A DNA stretch of 64,000 nucleotides, from positions 1 through 64,000 of the forward strand of contig JACPIS010000037.1 in assembly GCA_016187925.1 (NCBI GenBank), given 5' to 3'. The position numbers and the translations under genes were made by a program. A model generated the notes under the pieces. That model was not told the origin of the DNA and did no database searches. It saw nothing but the letters and a program-made list of their open reading frames with translations. This DNA is from Opitutia bacterium (GTDB lineage: Bacteria; Verrucomicrobiota; Verrucomicrobiia; Opitutales; Opitutaceae). Position 1 is the stretch's first letter; every line of letters starts with the position of its first letter. Shown here piece after piece: positions 37,575-46,285 of this stretch.

Positions 37575-38207
37575 TCAAAGGTGTTCATAGAGCGCAAACC
37601 CTATGCTGTCCGGCTCGCCGAGTATCTGGCGCGCGCGCCAGTTGGGTGATTGGGTCAGGGCCTGCCGGACCAGGCGCATTTTTTCCGTCTCCCAGTCGTG
37701 CATGACCAGAATGCTGCCGGTCCGAAACCAGGGCTCGAAGAAGCGGAATTGAGCGAGGCTTTGTTCGGCATGTTCCGCGCCGTCGAGGAAGACGAATTCC
37801 GCAGCACCCGCCGTCTGGAGATAGGGTTGGAAAAGGGCAGGGTCGCCTCCGAGTAGGAACTCGACGTGCTGACGCAAAGCAGGCAGACGCGAGTCATAGA
37901 GCTCGACCGCGCGTGCTTGCAGGAGGGGATCAATCTCCAGAGTGATCAGACGTCCGCGTCCAAGTCGGGCAAAGGCCCGGGCGGAAAAATAGGTGCTGCC
38001 GCCGCCGTTGAATGTACCGATCTCAAAGGCATAAGCCGGGGCGCGTGCAAGTATCGCCTCATACAGCGCCCGCCGCTCCGCCCGGTAGAGCTGTCCGGGT
38101 ATGCCAGGTATGCCTTCGAAAAACTCGCGTTCGACTTTCGATAGGAAAGGACGGACCAGCCAGCGATAAGCAAGGCGTTGACCCGACCCCAGCGCCTGAA
38201 CGTTCAT
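37575..38207 (-). CDS. Class I SAM-dependent methyltransferase (TylF/CmcI-like)
   Basis: A 210-residue protein with AYAFEIGTFNGGGSTYFSARAF (SAM motif I) near residue 75, LITLEIDP, EFVFLDGAEHAEQS and a C-terminal GSILVMHDWETEKM. These match the Methyltransf_24-type group often found in glycan loci. I use ATG 38207; a TTG start at 38267 would overlap the ABC transporter gene by 25 bp. Confidence 0.83.
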   Translation of the reverse strand: MNVQALGSGQRLAYRWLVRPFLSKVEREFFEGIPGIPGQLYRAERRALYEAILARAPAYAFEIGTFNGGGSTYFSARAFARLGRGRLITLEIDPLLQARAVELYDSRLPALRQHVEFLLGGDPALFQPYLQTAGAAEFVFLDGAEHAEQSLAQFRFFEPWFRTGSILVMHDWETEKMRLVRQALTQSPNWRARQILGEPDSIGFALYEHL

Positions 38208-38242
38208 CTTCAGGTTGCGACGGAAGTTCCGAATGGTCGTTC

Positions 38243-39511
38243 TCAAGGGGCCGGCTGTTCGACCCAAGGCAGGATGGGGAGTACGACCCCGGCCCGACCT
38301 TGGGAAAGCTTCAGCAATACGCTGCCATCATCAACGACCTCGAAGCTGAGGAGTTGGCTGTGCTCCGCGAGAAAACGTCGGTTGGGGACGCTGGCGGAGA
38401 CGGATAATGTGTAGGCCCCCGGGCGGAGGTATTCGCTTGGAATCCGGCAACGCGTCCGATGACGCCCAGCGGATTTTTCAGAAAATATCCTATCCGTCAC
38501 GGTATCGAAATCCGTGCTGCAAAGCACGCAGACGCCGAAGTCGTCCCATAGTTCAAAAACGACTTGGGCCCCTTGCACCGCTCGGATGAGCGTGTAGTCC
38601 AATTCCACTGTAACCCCGGCGGAAAGATTGTGCCGGGCGGAAGGCAGCCCGGCTCTGTCGAGCACGGCGACCCGCTGGAAACTGAATTCCGTGGCCTCGG
38701 CATGAGGCGGCAAAGTAACGAGCACTTCACCCCGGGACTCAGCGGACTCGTTTAGGTAGGCGGAAACGCATTCATGTACACTGCCTTGCCCTGCGATCTG
38801 ACCGGCGCGAAGCCAAAGGGCCCGCTGGCAGAGATGCTGAACTGCTGCCATATTATGGCTGACAAAAAGGATGGTGCGACCCGATCCCCGGGCAACCTCA
38901 CTCATCTTGCCGAGGCATTTCTTCTGAAAGCTTGCGTCACCCACTGCCAGGACCTCGTCGACGATGAGCACCTCGGGCTCGAGGTGCGCAGCCACCGCGA
39001 AGGCGAGGCGCACGTACATGCCGCTGGAGTAGTGCTTCACCGGCGTGTCGAGGAACCGCTCCACTTCGGCGAAGGCCACGATCTCGTCGAATTTTTGCTG
39101 AATCTCGGCGTGGCGCATGCCGAGAATGGAACCGTTCAAAAAGATATTTTCCCGGCCGGTCAGCTCGGGGTGGAATCCGGTGCCGACTTCGAGCAGCGAT
39201 GCCACCCGTCCGCGCAGACGGACCGAGCCGGCCGTTGGCTCGGTGATACGGGACAGGATCTTGAGCAGAGTTGATTTGCCCGCACCGTTGCGCCCGATGA
39301 TGCCGACCACTTCACCCTGCTTCACGTCAAAGGAAACATCGCGCAAGGCCCAGAACTCCTCAGTGGTTGGGGCTTGGTGGCGGCGGAGCAAACGCCGCGC
39401 GACGCCCCGGGCGCCGTGCATGAGGGTGTCGCGCAGGGTGTCGTGACGCGCCTCATGGGCGATCCGATAGCGTTTGCCCAGCTGGGAGACCGATATGACG
39501 ACGTCACTCAT
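38243..39511 (-). CDS. wzt: ABC transporter ATP-binding protein for polysaccharide export, with C-terminal Wzt domain
   Basis: A 422-residue protein. The ATPase core has GIIGRNGAGKSTLL (Walker A, near residue 75), HYSSGMYVRLAFAVAAHLEP (signature) and VLIVDEVLAVGD (Walker B). After residue ~265 a beta-sandwich Wzt_C-type domain follows (EFSFQRVAVLDRAG through SFEVVDDG), which in known systems recognises the modified glycan terminus before export. With the adjacent Wzm permease it forms the exporter of an O-antigen-type or capsule-type glycan. Confidence 0.93.
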   Translation of the reverse strand: MSDVVISVSQLGKRYRIAHEARHDTLRDTLMHGARGVARRLLRRHQAPTTEEFWALRDVSFDVKQGEVVGIIGRNGAGKSTLLKILSRITEPTAGSVRLRGRVASLLEVGTGFHPELTGRENIFLNGSILGMRHAEIQQKFDEIVAFAEVERFLDTPVKHYSSGMYVRLAFAVAAHLEPEVLIVDEVLAVGDASFQKKCLGKMSEVARGSGRTILFVSHNMAAVQHLCQRALWLRAGQIAGQGSVHECVSAYLNESAESRGEVLVTLPPHAEATEFSFQRVAVLDRAGLPSARHNLSAGVTVELDYTLIRAVQGAQVVFELWDDFGVCVLCSTDFDTVTDRIFSEKSAGRHRTRCRIPSEYLRPGAYTLSVSASVPNRRFLAEHSQLLSFEVVDDGSVLLKLSQGRAGVVLPILPWVEQPAP

Positions 39512-39513
39512 GC

Positions 39514-40347
39514 TCAGATGATGTCAGCGAAGCTCCGCTCGGTGCGACGGAAGAACCATACACCCGACCAGAGTAGCAGGATGATGATGGCGAGTCCGAT
39601 GATTTGCGCCGGCCAATAGAGCGGCTGATCACCGCGGAGCAGGCTCCAGCGAAACCCATCAATGACGCCAACGAGGGGATTGAGGGAGTAGGCGAGGCGC
39701 CAGTTGGGCATGTTCGAGGTGCTGAAGCCCACCGGCGAAAGGAACACGCCGACCTGGATGACGAACGGGAGGATGAAACGAAAATCCCGGAAGCGCACGG
39801 TGAGCGCGGTCAGCCAGAGGCCCGCGCCCAGCGCCGCCAGCAAGGTGAGGAGGATATAGAGGGGCACAGCCACCAGATGCCAGTCGGGCAGGCGGCCGTA
39901 GGACACGCTCAGGCCGGCATAGAGGGCGAGCACGACGCAGAAGTCGATCAGGGCGACGGCAATGGAGGACAACGGCACGATCAGCCGCGGAAAATAGACC
40001 TTGGAGATCAGGTGCGTGTTGCTCACCAAGCTGCCGCTGGTGCCGGAAAGAGAATTGGCGAAAAGCTGCCACGGCAGCAGGCCGGCCATCACCAGCAGCG
40101 GATAAGGCACGCCGCCCGACGGCATTCCGGCCAGCTTGCCGAAGACGAAGGTAAAGATGACGAGCGTGATGGCCGGCTGGATGAGGGCCCACGCGGCGCC
40201 GAGCACGGTCTGCTTGTAGCGGACCTTGATGTCGCGCCACGCGAGGAAGCCGAGCAGCTCGCGATAGCGCCAGAGATCGCGCCAGTAGTGGCGCTCGGTG
40301 CGTCCGGCCTCGATGAGCAGTTCGGTCTGGGTGGTGGAGTCGGACAT
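39514..40347 (-). CDS. wzm: ABC-2 type permease for polysaccharide export
   Basis: A 277-residue ABC-2 permease with six hydrophobic segments, the typical LGFLAWRDIKVRYKQTVLGAAWALIQPAITL entry near residue 32 and the late FLSPVGFSTSNMPNWRLAYSLNPLVGVIDGFRW segment. The start ATG at 40347 overlaps the upstream TGA (TGATG). It lies 2 bp before wzt, with which it forms the exporter. Confidence 0.93.
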   Translation of the reverse strand: MSDSTTQTELLIEAGRTERHYWRDLWRYRELLGFLAWRDIKVRYKQTVLGAAWALIQPAITLVIFTFVFGKLAGMPSGGVPYPLLVMAGLLPWQLFANSLSGTSGSLVSNTHLISKVYFPRLIVPLSSIAVALIDFCVVLALYAGLSVSYGRLPDWHLVAVPLYILLTLLAALGAGLWLTALTVRFRDFRFILPFVIQVGVFLSPVGFSTSNMPNWRLAYSLNPLVGVIDGFRWSLLRGDQPLYWPAQIIGLAIIILLLWSGVWFFRRTERSFADII

Positions 40348-41426
40348 CAAATGAGGGCGGCGGCCAGTCGCTGCTTGAAGCGTGGGAAAGCGAACGAGCC
40401 GGCATGCGCGCGGATGCGCACGGGGTCGCGGGGATAGCGGAGGAGATCGGACACGGCGGCGGCGATGTTGGGGATATTGCCGTATTCGGCAAGCGCGCCC
40501 ACCTCGTCATTCAACACTTCGGGCACGCCGCCAGCGCGCGCCCCGAGGCAGGATTTGCCGTGGGTCATGGCTTCGAGAAACACCAGGCCGAAGCCCTCCT
40601 TCCGGCTCGGCAAGGCAAACAGATCGCAAGCGGCGTATTCGCCGCGCAGGGCCTCGTCGCCGATGGAGCCGGCGAACGACACGGCTGTCTCCACACCGAC
40701 TCGTGCCGCGAGCGCCTGCAGGCGCGGCAGGTCATCGCCTCCGCCGACGATCCGCAGGGTTGCGCCGGGATGCTCGCGCCGCACCAGCGGCAACGCCTCG
40801 ATGAGCGTGTCGATGCCCTTGTAGGTGTCGGTGGCGGCGAGCCGCGCGACCGTGAGGATGCGCGGGTGCGACTCCACCGCCGCGCTGCGGGTAGCTGCTG
40901 CATCGGGCTGGAAGAATGGATCGAGTGCATTGGGCACCACCACGAGCCGCGCCACGTCGAGCGCGGGGCAGAACCGCAACAACTGTCGGCGCGTGTAGTC
41001 GCTCACGCACCAAATGCGGCGTGCGCCCAGCAACGCGCGCTGCTCCAAGAACGAGTAAGGCCGCCAGACCTCGATGCCGTGGGCGACGAGGAAATAGTCG
41101 AGGGCGGGGTGGAGCTTCTTGGCCAGCCAGGCGATCGGCAGCTGGTGCAGGTGCCCGCAGATGATGCGGTCCGCGCCGGACGCCAGCCGGAGCGTTTCCC
41201 CAATGAAACGCAACTTGCCGCGCGCGCAGCCGGTGTGCGTGCGCAGCGCCGGCGAGGAGTAGCGTGCCAGTCGCGGCTCGGGGCCGGGCTGGTCGTTCAG
41301 GACGAGGCTGGAGACTTCGTCGCCCGCCCCGGCCAGTTCGCAGAGTGCCTTGAGGTAAAGCCGCATGATGCGTGCGATGCCGCCTTCGGCGAGGAACAGC
41401 TCGGGGCTGAGCAGCAGCGTTCTCAT
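40347..41426 (-). CDS. Glycosyltransferase family 4
   Basis: A 359-residue GT4 enzyme: MRTLLLSPELFLAEGGIARIM, the IICGHLHQLPIAWLAKKL and FLVAHGIEVWRPYSFLEQR segments, PRILTVARLAATDTYKGIDT at the domain hinge near residue 190, and LPSRKEGFGLVFLEAMTHGK near 280. The ATG at 41426 overlaps the asnB stop (ATGA). Confidence 0.9.
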   Translation of the reverse strand: MRTLLLSPELFLAEGGIARIMRLYLKALCELAGAGDEVSSLVLNDQPGPEPRLARYSSPALRTHTGCARGKLRFIGETLRLASGADRIICGHLHQLPIAWLAKKLHPALDYFLVAHGIEVWRPYSFLEQRALLGARRIWCVSDYTRRQLLRFCPALDVARLVVVPNALDPFFQPDAAATRSAAVESHPRILTVARLAATDTYKGIDTLIEALPLVRREHPGATLRIVGGGDDLPRLQALAARVGVETAVSFAGSIGDEALRGEYAACDLFALPSRKEGFGLVFLEAMTHGKSCLGARAGGVPEVLNDEVGALAEYGNIPNIAAAVSDLLRYPRDPVRIRAHAGSFAFPRFKQRLAAALI

Positions 41427-43321
41427 GCGCGCGCGGGGCGGTTGGCGAAGGCGATCAAGACGGCGACCGTCCATACCCGCGACCAGGCGCGCGGGTCGTC
41501 GCCCGCGAGGTAACGCCGCCACATTTCCTGGACGGGCAGCGCGTCGAACCACGGGCAGCGATCGAGCGAAGCCGCACTGAAGGTTTCATCGAGGAACGGG
41601 CGCAGCTCGCGTTTCATCCAGTGGGCAAAGGGCAGGGTGAAACCGCGCTTCGCTCGTTGTCGGATGGCCGCCGGCACGAGGTCGGCCACGGCGTCGGCCA
41701 GCGCGCGCTTGGGCATCCGCGGGTCGCGCTTGAAGCCGGTCCGCTGCGGCCACAGCCACTCCAGCAAGCGCGCGTCCACGAAAGGCACGCGCAGTTCGAG
41801 TGAGTGCGCCATGCTGAAAACGTCGCTGTCGCGCAGGAGCACATCGGCCATGTAGGTGCGCATTTCCCACGCGCTGATGATCTGAAAAGCGTCGGCGCCC
41901 ATCAGGTCGTGCACGAAGTCGTCCAGCATCGGGTGGTTCGGCCCGAGCCGCGCGGTCATCTGCCTGGCCTCCGGCGAGAGCAATGACAGCCGTGCCGCCT
42001 CCGGCAGCACGCGCCGCTGCAGGGACGCCAGCTCGTGCAGATCGCGCGCGTGGGAAAGAAAATCCGCCAGCTTGCGCGCGCGGCTGGAGTTGAGGTTTTG
42101 CAGGCGCTCGACCAGGAACCGGCGCGGTCTCGCGGGCAGGCGGCGCCACCACGGCAGGAGGCCCGCCAGCCGGGGCAAATCACGAAACGAGGGATAACCG
42201 CCGAACAGCTCGTCGCCGCCGAGGCCGGAGAGGGCGACTTTCACTCCGCCGGCCTTGGCCGCGCGACTGACGTAGAAGGTGTTGATGCCATCGCCCGTCG
42301 GCTGGTCGTAGCTGGCGAGGATGTGCGGAAGATCGCGCGCGACCCGCTCGCCGGTAAGCACGTCTTCGTGGTGGTCCGTGCCGAACGTCTGCGCGGCGAG
42401 CCGCGCGCTTTGCTGCTCCGAGAAGTCCGCCTCGCCGAAGATCAGCGAGAATGTTTTCAGCCGGCTGGCGCCGGTCTTGGTCATGAGGCCGACAATCGCA
42501 GTCGAGTCCAGGCCGCCGGAGAGAAACGCGCCGACCGGCACGTCGGCCACTTGGTGCGCGCGGATGGTGTCCTCGAGCTGCGCGCGCAGGCCGCGGGTGA
42601 AGTCGGTGTAGTTTTGCGCGGTGCCGGAGGCTGGCGCCGGGGCGGGCAGGCGCCACCACGGTTCGGTCTTAACGCGGCCGTCGGCCTGCGCCGTGAGGCA
42701 ATGCCCCGGCGGCAGGTTGACGATGCCGCGATAGATGGTGCGCGGCGCCGGCACGCTGAACCACGCCAGGTATTCGCCCACCGACACCGGATCGATTTCC
42801 CGCGCGACGAGACCGCTGGCGAGCAGCGCGTTGAGTTCGGAGGCGAACACCAGACCCGTGCCCGGCACGCGCGCGTAATACAGCGGCTTGATGCCGAGTG
42901 GATCGCGCGCGGCGAAGAGCGTTTGCTCCCGGGTGTCCCACACGGCGAAGGCGAACATCCCGCGCAGCCGCTTCAGGCAGGCCGTGCCGTGCTGCGCGTA
43001 GGCGGCGAGCAGCACTTCGGTGTCGCAGTTAGTGCGGAAGGCGTGGCCTTCGGCGCGCAACTCCGCCTGCAACTCGCGGTAGTTGTAGATCGCGCCGTTG
43101 AAGATGAGGGCGAACCGGCCGTCGGCGCTTTGCATCGGCTGCCGCCCGTGCGCCGGATCGATGATCGCGAGCCGGCACATGCCGAGCGTGGCCGAGGCGT
43201 GGGAGAAAATTCCCCGATCGTCGGGTCCGCGATGCGACTGGCAGTCGATCATGCGGGTGACCGCAACTTCGCGCTGCTCAGGAGAGAGCGTCGGGGCAAT
43301 CAGTCCGGCAATGCCGCACAT
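41423..43321 (-). CDS. asnB: Glutamine-hydrolysing asparagine synthase
   Basis: A 632-residue class B synthetase. Cys2 (MCGIAGLI) is the glutaminase nucleophile, followed by SHRGPDDRG and FNGAIYNYRELQ. The synthetase half has the PP-loop GAFLSGGLDSTAIV near residue 270 and SGLGGDELFGGYPSF near 365. AsnB-type enzymes at the head of polysaccharide loci are common; whether this one amidates a sugar acid or makes asparagine cannot be told. First gene of the 29-kb minus-strand operon. Confidence 0.92.
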   Translation of the reverse strand: MCGIAGLIAPTLSPEQREVAVTRMIDCQSHRGPDDRGIFSHASATLGMCRLAIIDPAHGRQPMQSADGRFALIFNGAIYNYRELQAELRAEGHAFRTNCDTEVLLAAYAQHGTACLKRLRGMFAFAVWDTREQTLFAARDPLGIKPLYYARVPGTGLVFASELNALLASGLVAREIDPVSVGEYLAWFSVPAPRTIYRGIVNLPPGHCLTAQADGRVKTEPWWRLPAPAPASGTAQNYTDFTRGLRAQLEDTIRAHQVADVPVGAFLSGGLDSTAIVGLMTKTGASRLKTFSLIFGEADFSEQQSARLAAQTFGTDHHEDVLTGERVARDLPHILASYDQPTGDGINTFYVSRAAKAGGVKVALSGLGGDELFGGYPSFRDLPRLAGLLPWWRRLPARPRRFLVERLQNLNSSRARKLADFLSHARDLHELASLQRRVLPEAARLSLLSPEARQMTARLGPNHPMLDDFVHDLMGADAFQIISAWEMRTYMADVLLRDSDVFSMAHSLELRVPFVDARLLEWLWPQRTGFKRDPRMPKRALADAVADLVPAAIRQRAKRGFTLPFAHWMKRELRPFLDETFSAASLDRCPWFDALPVQEMWRRYLAGDDPRAWSRVWTVAVLIAFANRPARA

Positions 43322-43483
43322 AGGGAGAAATCTCTAGGGACAGCTTCGCCGCGTCGCTTCCGAGGCATTGAGCGGCGGGGTAGAGGCAAATGGGCAAACG
43401 ACCAAGCTAAGGGCCACTGGCTGGCCCGGGCTAAGTCAACGCGAGGCGCTCTCGCGTGGCAATGCGCTTTTTCGCGCAACCTC
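43322..43483. other. Intergenic region upstream of the polysaccharide operon
   Basis: The 162-bp gap carries two palindromes (GGGCCA-CTGGC-TGGCCC at 43411-43427; CGCGAG-GCGCT-CTCGCG at 43440-43456) and the first copy of a 13-bp direct repeat TAGAGGCAAATGG (43381-43393; the second at 43485-43497 overlaps the DJ-1 stop). A minus-strand TTGACT at 43434-43439 could be a -35, but no good -10 follows at 16-18 bp. The operon promoter is expected here but not defined. Confidence 0.4.
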
Positions 43484-44023
43484 TTAGAGGCAAATGGCTT
43501 TGCTTATCTCACGCGATTTCTCGGCCGAGACCAGCAGCGCCACCAAATGCAGGCCGAAATCGACCGCGGTCCCCGCGCCGCGCGAGGTCGTGATTTTACC
43601 GTCGGTCACGACGCGCTCGTGCGCCTTGATTGCGGGCAGCTCGTTGGCGACGGAGAAATGGGCCGTGTAGCTCCGTCCGTCCAGCAGGCCGCAATCGTGC
43701 AGCACCGTCGGCGCGGCGCAGATTGCCGCGAGCCAGCGGTCGGCGCGGTGATGTTGCAGCACGATTTCCTTCACCCGGGGATCCGCGCGCAGATTTTTCA
43801 CGCCGGCTCCGCCGGGCAGGAACAGCAGGTCGCACAGTTTGCCGTCCAACTGGCTCACGGCGACGTCGGCATGCGCGGTGATGCCGCTGCGGCCGGTGAC
43901 GTGCCGGTTGTCGGGCAACGAGGCGGTCGTGACCCCCACGCCGCCGCGGCGGAGCAGATCGATCGGCGTGAACGCTTCGATTTCCTCAAACCCATCGGCG
44001 AGCAGAACGAGCACGGAGGACAT
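43484..44023 (-). CDS. DJ-1/PfpI family protein (YajL/ThiJ-like)
   Basis: A 179-residue DJ-1 superfamily protein: SSVLVLLADGFEEIEAFTPIDLLRR with the conserved Glu in the N-terminal part, LLFLPGGAGVKNL, and the nucleophile elbow WLAAICAAPTVL with Cys near residue 103. Proteins of this type act as redox-linked chaperones or glyoxalase/deglycase-like enzymes, a matter still debated. I chose the ATG at 44023, where homology starts; an upstream in-frame codon would add 7 residues. Confidence 0.9.
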   Translation of the reverse strand: MSSVLVLLADGFEEIEAFTPIDLLRRGGVGVTTASLPDNRHVTGRSGITAHADVAVSQLDGKLCDLLFLPGGAGVKNLRADPRVKEIVLQHHRADRWLAAICAAPTVLHDCGLLDGRSYTAHFSVANELPAIKAHERVVTDGKITTSRGAGTAVDFGLHLVALLVSAEKSREISKAICL

Positions 44024-44129
44024 AGACGAAGTATCAAGGATCAAGGGCCAAGTGGCAAGTTGCTGCTGGCGCGGCGAAGGTGCGCATCTCCTTCTTGTTA
44101 CTTGTTACCTGCTCCTTGATACTTTCGGA

Positions 44130-45029
44130 ATGTCTTCCTTCTCCGGCCAACGTCTCGTCATCTTCGGCTGCGGCTACGTTGGCTCTGCGCTGGCGGCCAG
44201 CGCGGCGGCCGGCGGGGCGCGCGTGACGGCGTTGACGCGCAACTCCTCCAAAGCCGACGCGCTGCGCGCGGCTGGCGTGGCCGAGGTCGTCGTGGCGGAC
44301 TTGGCGTCGTCCGAATGGCACGAGCGTGTCGCCGCGGCCGATTGGGTGGTGAATTGCGTGAGCGCCGCCGCGCCGACAGTCGACGGCTACCGCCAGTCCT
44401 ACGTCGAGGGCATGCGCTCCATTCTCGCTTGGGCGGGTCGGTCCGCCCAACTGGTCGGCACTTTCGTTTATACGAGCAGCACCTCGGTTTATCCGCAGGG
44501 CGGCGGCGCTGTCGTGGACGAGACCGCGGACACCGCGCAGGCGTCCGCGAACGGCCGAATCCTTGTCGAATCGGAAAACCTGCTGCGAGCCGCATCGTCC
44601 GCGGCCGTGCGGCGCTCGTTCATCCTGAGGCTCGCGGGCATCTACGGCCCCGGCCGGCATTACCTGCTGGATCAGTTGCGCGCCGGCGAATCTCCTGCTG
44701 GCGGCTCGCACCGGCTGAATCTCGCGCACCGCGACGACATTGTCGCGGCCATCCTGGCCTGCCTCGGCGCGTCGGCGGAAATCCCGGGCGGGATTTTCAA
44801 TGTCGCCGACGATGCGCCTGCACCGAAGGACGAAGTGTTGCGCTGGTTGGCCGAGCGTCTCGGGCGGCCGACTCCGGCGGTTGTTGCTCCGGTAGCCGCC
44901 GTCCGTCGCGAAGGTCGTGCCACGCCCGACCGCATCATCGGCAACACCAGGCTGCGCACGCGCCTAGGCTGGCGGCCGCGGTTTACGGATTTCCGCGCCG
45001 GCTACGAGGCCATCCTGCACGGCGCTTGA
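44130..45029 (+). CDS. NAD-dependent epimerase/dehydratase (short, YeeZ-like)
   Basis: A 299-residue extended SDR-like protein: RLVIFGCGYVGSALAASAAA (Rossmann glycine motif), FVYTSSTSVYPQGGGAVVDE (active-site Ser region), LRLAGIYGPGRHYLLDQLRAG and ILACLGASAEIPGGIFNVADD. The usual YxxxK is not clear, as in YeeZ-like members, so catalysis is uncertain. Open frame extends upstream across the DJ-1 gene as a shadow; the ATG at 44130 is the first sensible start. Confidence 0.85.
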   Translation: MSSFSGQRLVIFGCGYVGSALAASAAAGGARVTALTRNSSKADALRAAGVAEVVVADLASSEWHERVAAADWVVNCVSAAAPTVDGYRQSYVEGMRSILAWAGRSAQLVGTFVYTSSTSVYPQGGGAVVDETADTAQASANGRILVESENLLRAASSAAVRRSFILRLAGIYGPGRHYLLDQLRAGESPAGGSHRLNLAHRDDIVAAILACLGASAEIPGGIFNVADDAPAPKDEVLRWLAERLGRPTPAVVAPVAAVRREGRATPDRIIGNTRLRTRLGWRPRFTDFRAGYEAILHGA

Positions 45030-45091
45030 GCGAGGTTTTGTGTTTGCGTCGGACAGGGCAGGGACAATCTTGCCCCTCCACTTTCAAACCT

Positions 45092-45400
45092 ATGGCCGGC
45101 GTCGGAAAACTTCTCAAACAAGCCCAGAAAATGCAGCGCTCCATCGAGGAGATGCAGAAATCCCTCGAGACCCGCGAGCTCGACATCTCGAGCGGCGGTG
45201 GCGCCGTACAGGTGAAGATCAACGGCTCCGGCAAGTTCCTCGCTCTGAAGCTCGATCCCGAGTTCCTCAAGGAGGACGCCAAACTCGTCGAGGAAACCAT
45301 CCTCAACGCCGTGCAGGAAGCGGCGACGAAGGCCAAGGAGCTGAACGACTCCGAGATGCAGCGCATCTCGTCGGCCTTCCAGGTGCCCGGCATGTTCTGA
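45092..45400 (+). CDS. ybaB: YbaB/EbfC family nucleoid-associated protein
   Basis: A 102-residue DNA-binding protein: GKLLKQAQKMQRSIEEMQKSLE helix, then GGGAVQVKINGSGKFLALKLDPEFL and the C-terminal ETILNAVQEAATKAKELNDSEM helix. It sits 28 bp ahead of recR, a conserved pairing (dnaX-ybaB-recR in many bacteria, here without dnaX). Confidence 0.93.
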   Translation: MAGVGKLLKQAQKMQRSIEEMQKSLETRELDISSGGGAVQVKINGSGKFLALKLDPEFLKEDAKLVEETILNAVQEAATKAKELNDSEMQRISSAFQVPGMF

Positions 45401-45428
45401 GGCGCGCCGCGCCGAGGAGAGATTTCCC

Positions 45429-46019
45429 GTGACGCCGGCGCTCGAAAACCTCCAGAAGCAGCTCAAGCAGCTGCCGGGCGTGGGCTACCGCTCCGCCGAG
45501 CGCATCGCGCTGCACCTGCTCGTCGAGAAACCGCAGAAGCTGCCCGAGCTGGTCAACGCCCTGCAGGCCGCCGCGCAATCCGTCCGGCGCTGCACCCGCT
45601 GCGGCAATCTTTCCGAGGAGGAGCAATGTCCGATCTGCGCCGACGAACGTCGGGCGACCGGCCAGGTCTGCGTGGTGGAAAACGTGCCCGATCTCGCCGC
45701 CATCGAGCGCTCCGGCGCCTACCGCGGCCGCTATCACGTGTTGCACGGCAAGCTTTCGCCCATCCGCGGCGTCGCACCGGAGGACCTCAATCTCAGCACG
45801 TTGCTCCAGCGTCTCCAGAGCGGCGAGGTGACCGAACTCATCCTCGCGCTCTCCAACGACGTTGAAGGCGAGGCCACCTGTCATTACCTGACCGAGCGCC
45901 TGCCGCACGCCGGGGTCAAGGTCACCCGCATCGGCTTCGGCCTGCCCAGCGGAGGCGGCGTGCTTTACGCCGACGCCGTCACCCTCAAGAGCGCCCTTGA
46001 GGGCCGTAGGGCCTATTGA
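45429..46019 (+). CDS. recR: Recombination mediator RecR
   Basis: A 196-residue RecR, part of the RecFOR pathway that loads RecA at ssDNA gaps. The HhH-type QLPGVGYRSAERIALHLL, the C4 zinc motif CTRCGNLSEEEQCPIC (residues ~56-71) and the Toprim domain (VCVVENVPDLAAIERSGAYRG; LALSNDVEGEAT) are all present. It starts at GTG 45429 with a GAGGAGA Shine-Dalgarno about ten bases upstream. Confidence 0.95.
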   Translation: MTPALENLQKQLKQLPGVGYRSAERIALHLLVEKPQKLPELVNALQAAAQSVRRCTRCGNLSEEEQCPICADERRATGQVCVVENVPDLAAIERSGAYRGRYHVLHGKLSPIRGVAPEDLNLSTLLQRLQSGEVTELILALSNDVEGEATCHYLTERLPHAGVKVTRIGFGLPSGGGVLYADAVTLKSALEGRRAY

Positions 46020-46077
46020 ACGAATGCGGGCTTGCCCGCAACCCCGCCGCCTCTATTAACTCCGCCCGTTCTTTCGC

Positions 46078-46152
46078 GCGCCATTAGTATATCGGCTATT
46101 ATGCGAGCTTCCCAAGCTTGAGAGGAGGGTTCGATTCCCTCATGGCGCACCA
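46078..46152 (+). tRNA. tRNA-Gly (anticodon CCC)
   Basis: A 75-nt tRNA with CCA encoded. The acceptor stem GCGCCAT (46078-46084) pairs with ATGGCGC (46142-46148). The anticodon stem CGAGC/GCTTG holds the loop TTCCCAA, anticodon CCC. The T arm contains GGTTCGATTCC. CCC reads GGG glycine codons. Confidence 0.93.
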
Positions 46153-46181
46153 GTTTTCTTTCCGAAGCGGAAAGAAAACTG
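46151..46181. terminator. Perfect 14-bp hairpin at the tRNA 3' end
   Basis: CAGTTTTCTTTCCG (46151-46164), AAG, CGGAAAGAAAACTG (46168-46181) form a perfect palindrome starting within the CCA of the tRNA. It may terminate or help process the tRNA transcript. A further inverted pair GTCCGCC / GGCGGAC (46181-46222) encloses a CCCTGAGCCAGTCGAAGGGG unit, a palindrome type found in many genomes. Confidence 0.6.
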
Positions 46182-46285
46182 TCCGCCGTAGCCCTGAGCC
46201 AGTCGAAGGGGCGAAGGCGGACTTTCCCCTGTCAGTCGTTAGTTTGTCAGTCGTCACCTCAATCCCCAACCCATACCCCACAAAG

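Noticed and set aside
43434-43439. TTGACT as -35 of the polysaccharide operon
   Set aside because: No acceptable -10 at 16-18 bp on the minus strand; left as unproven.
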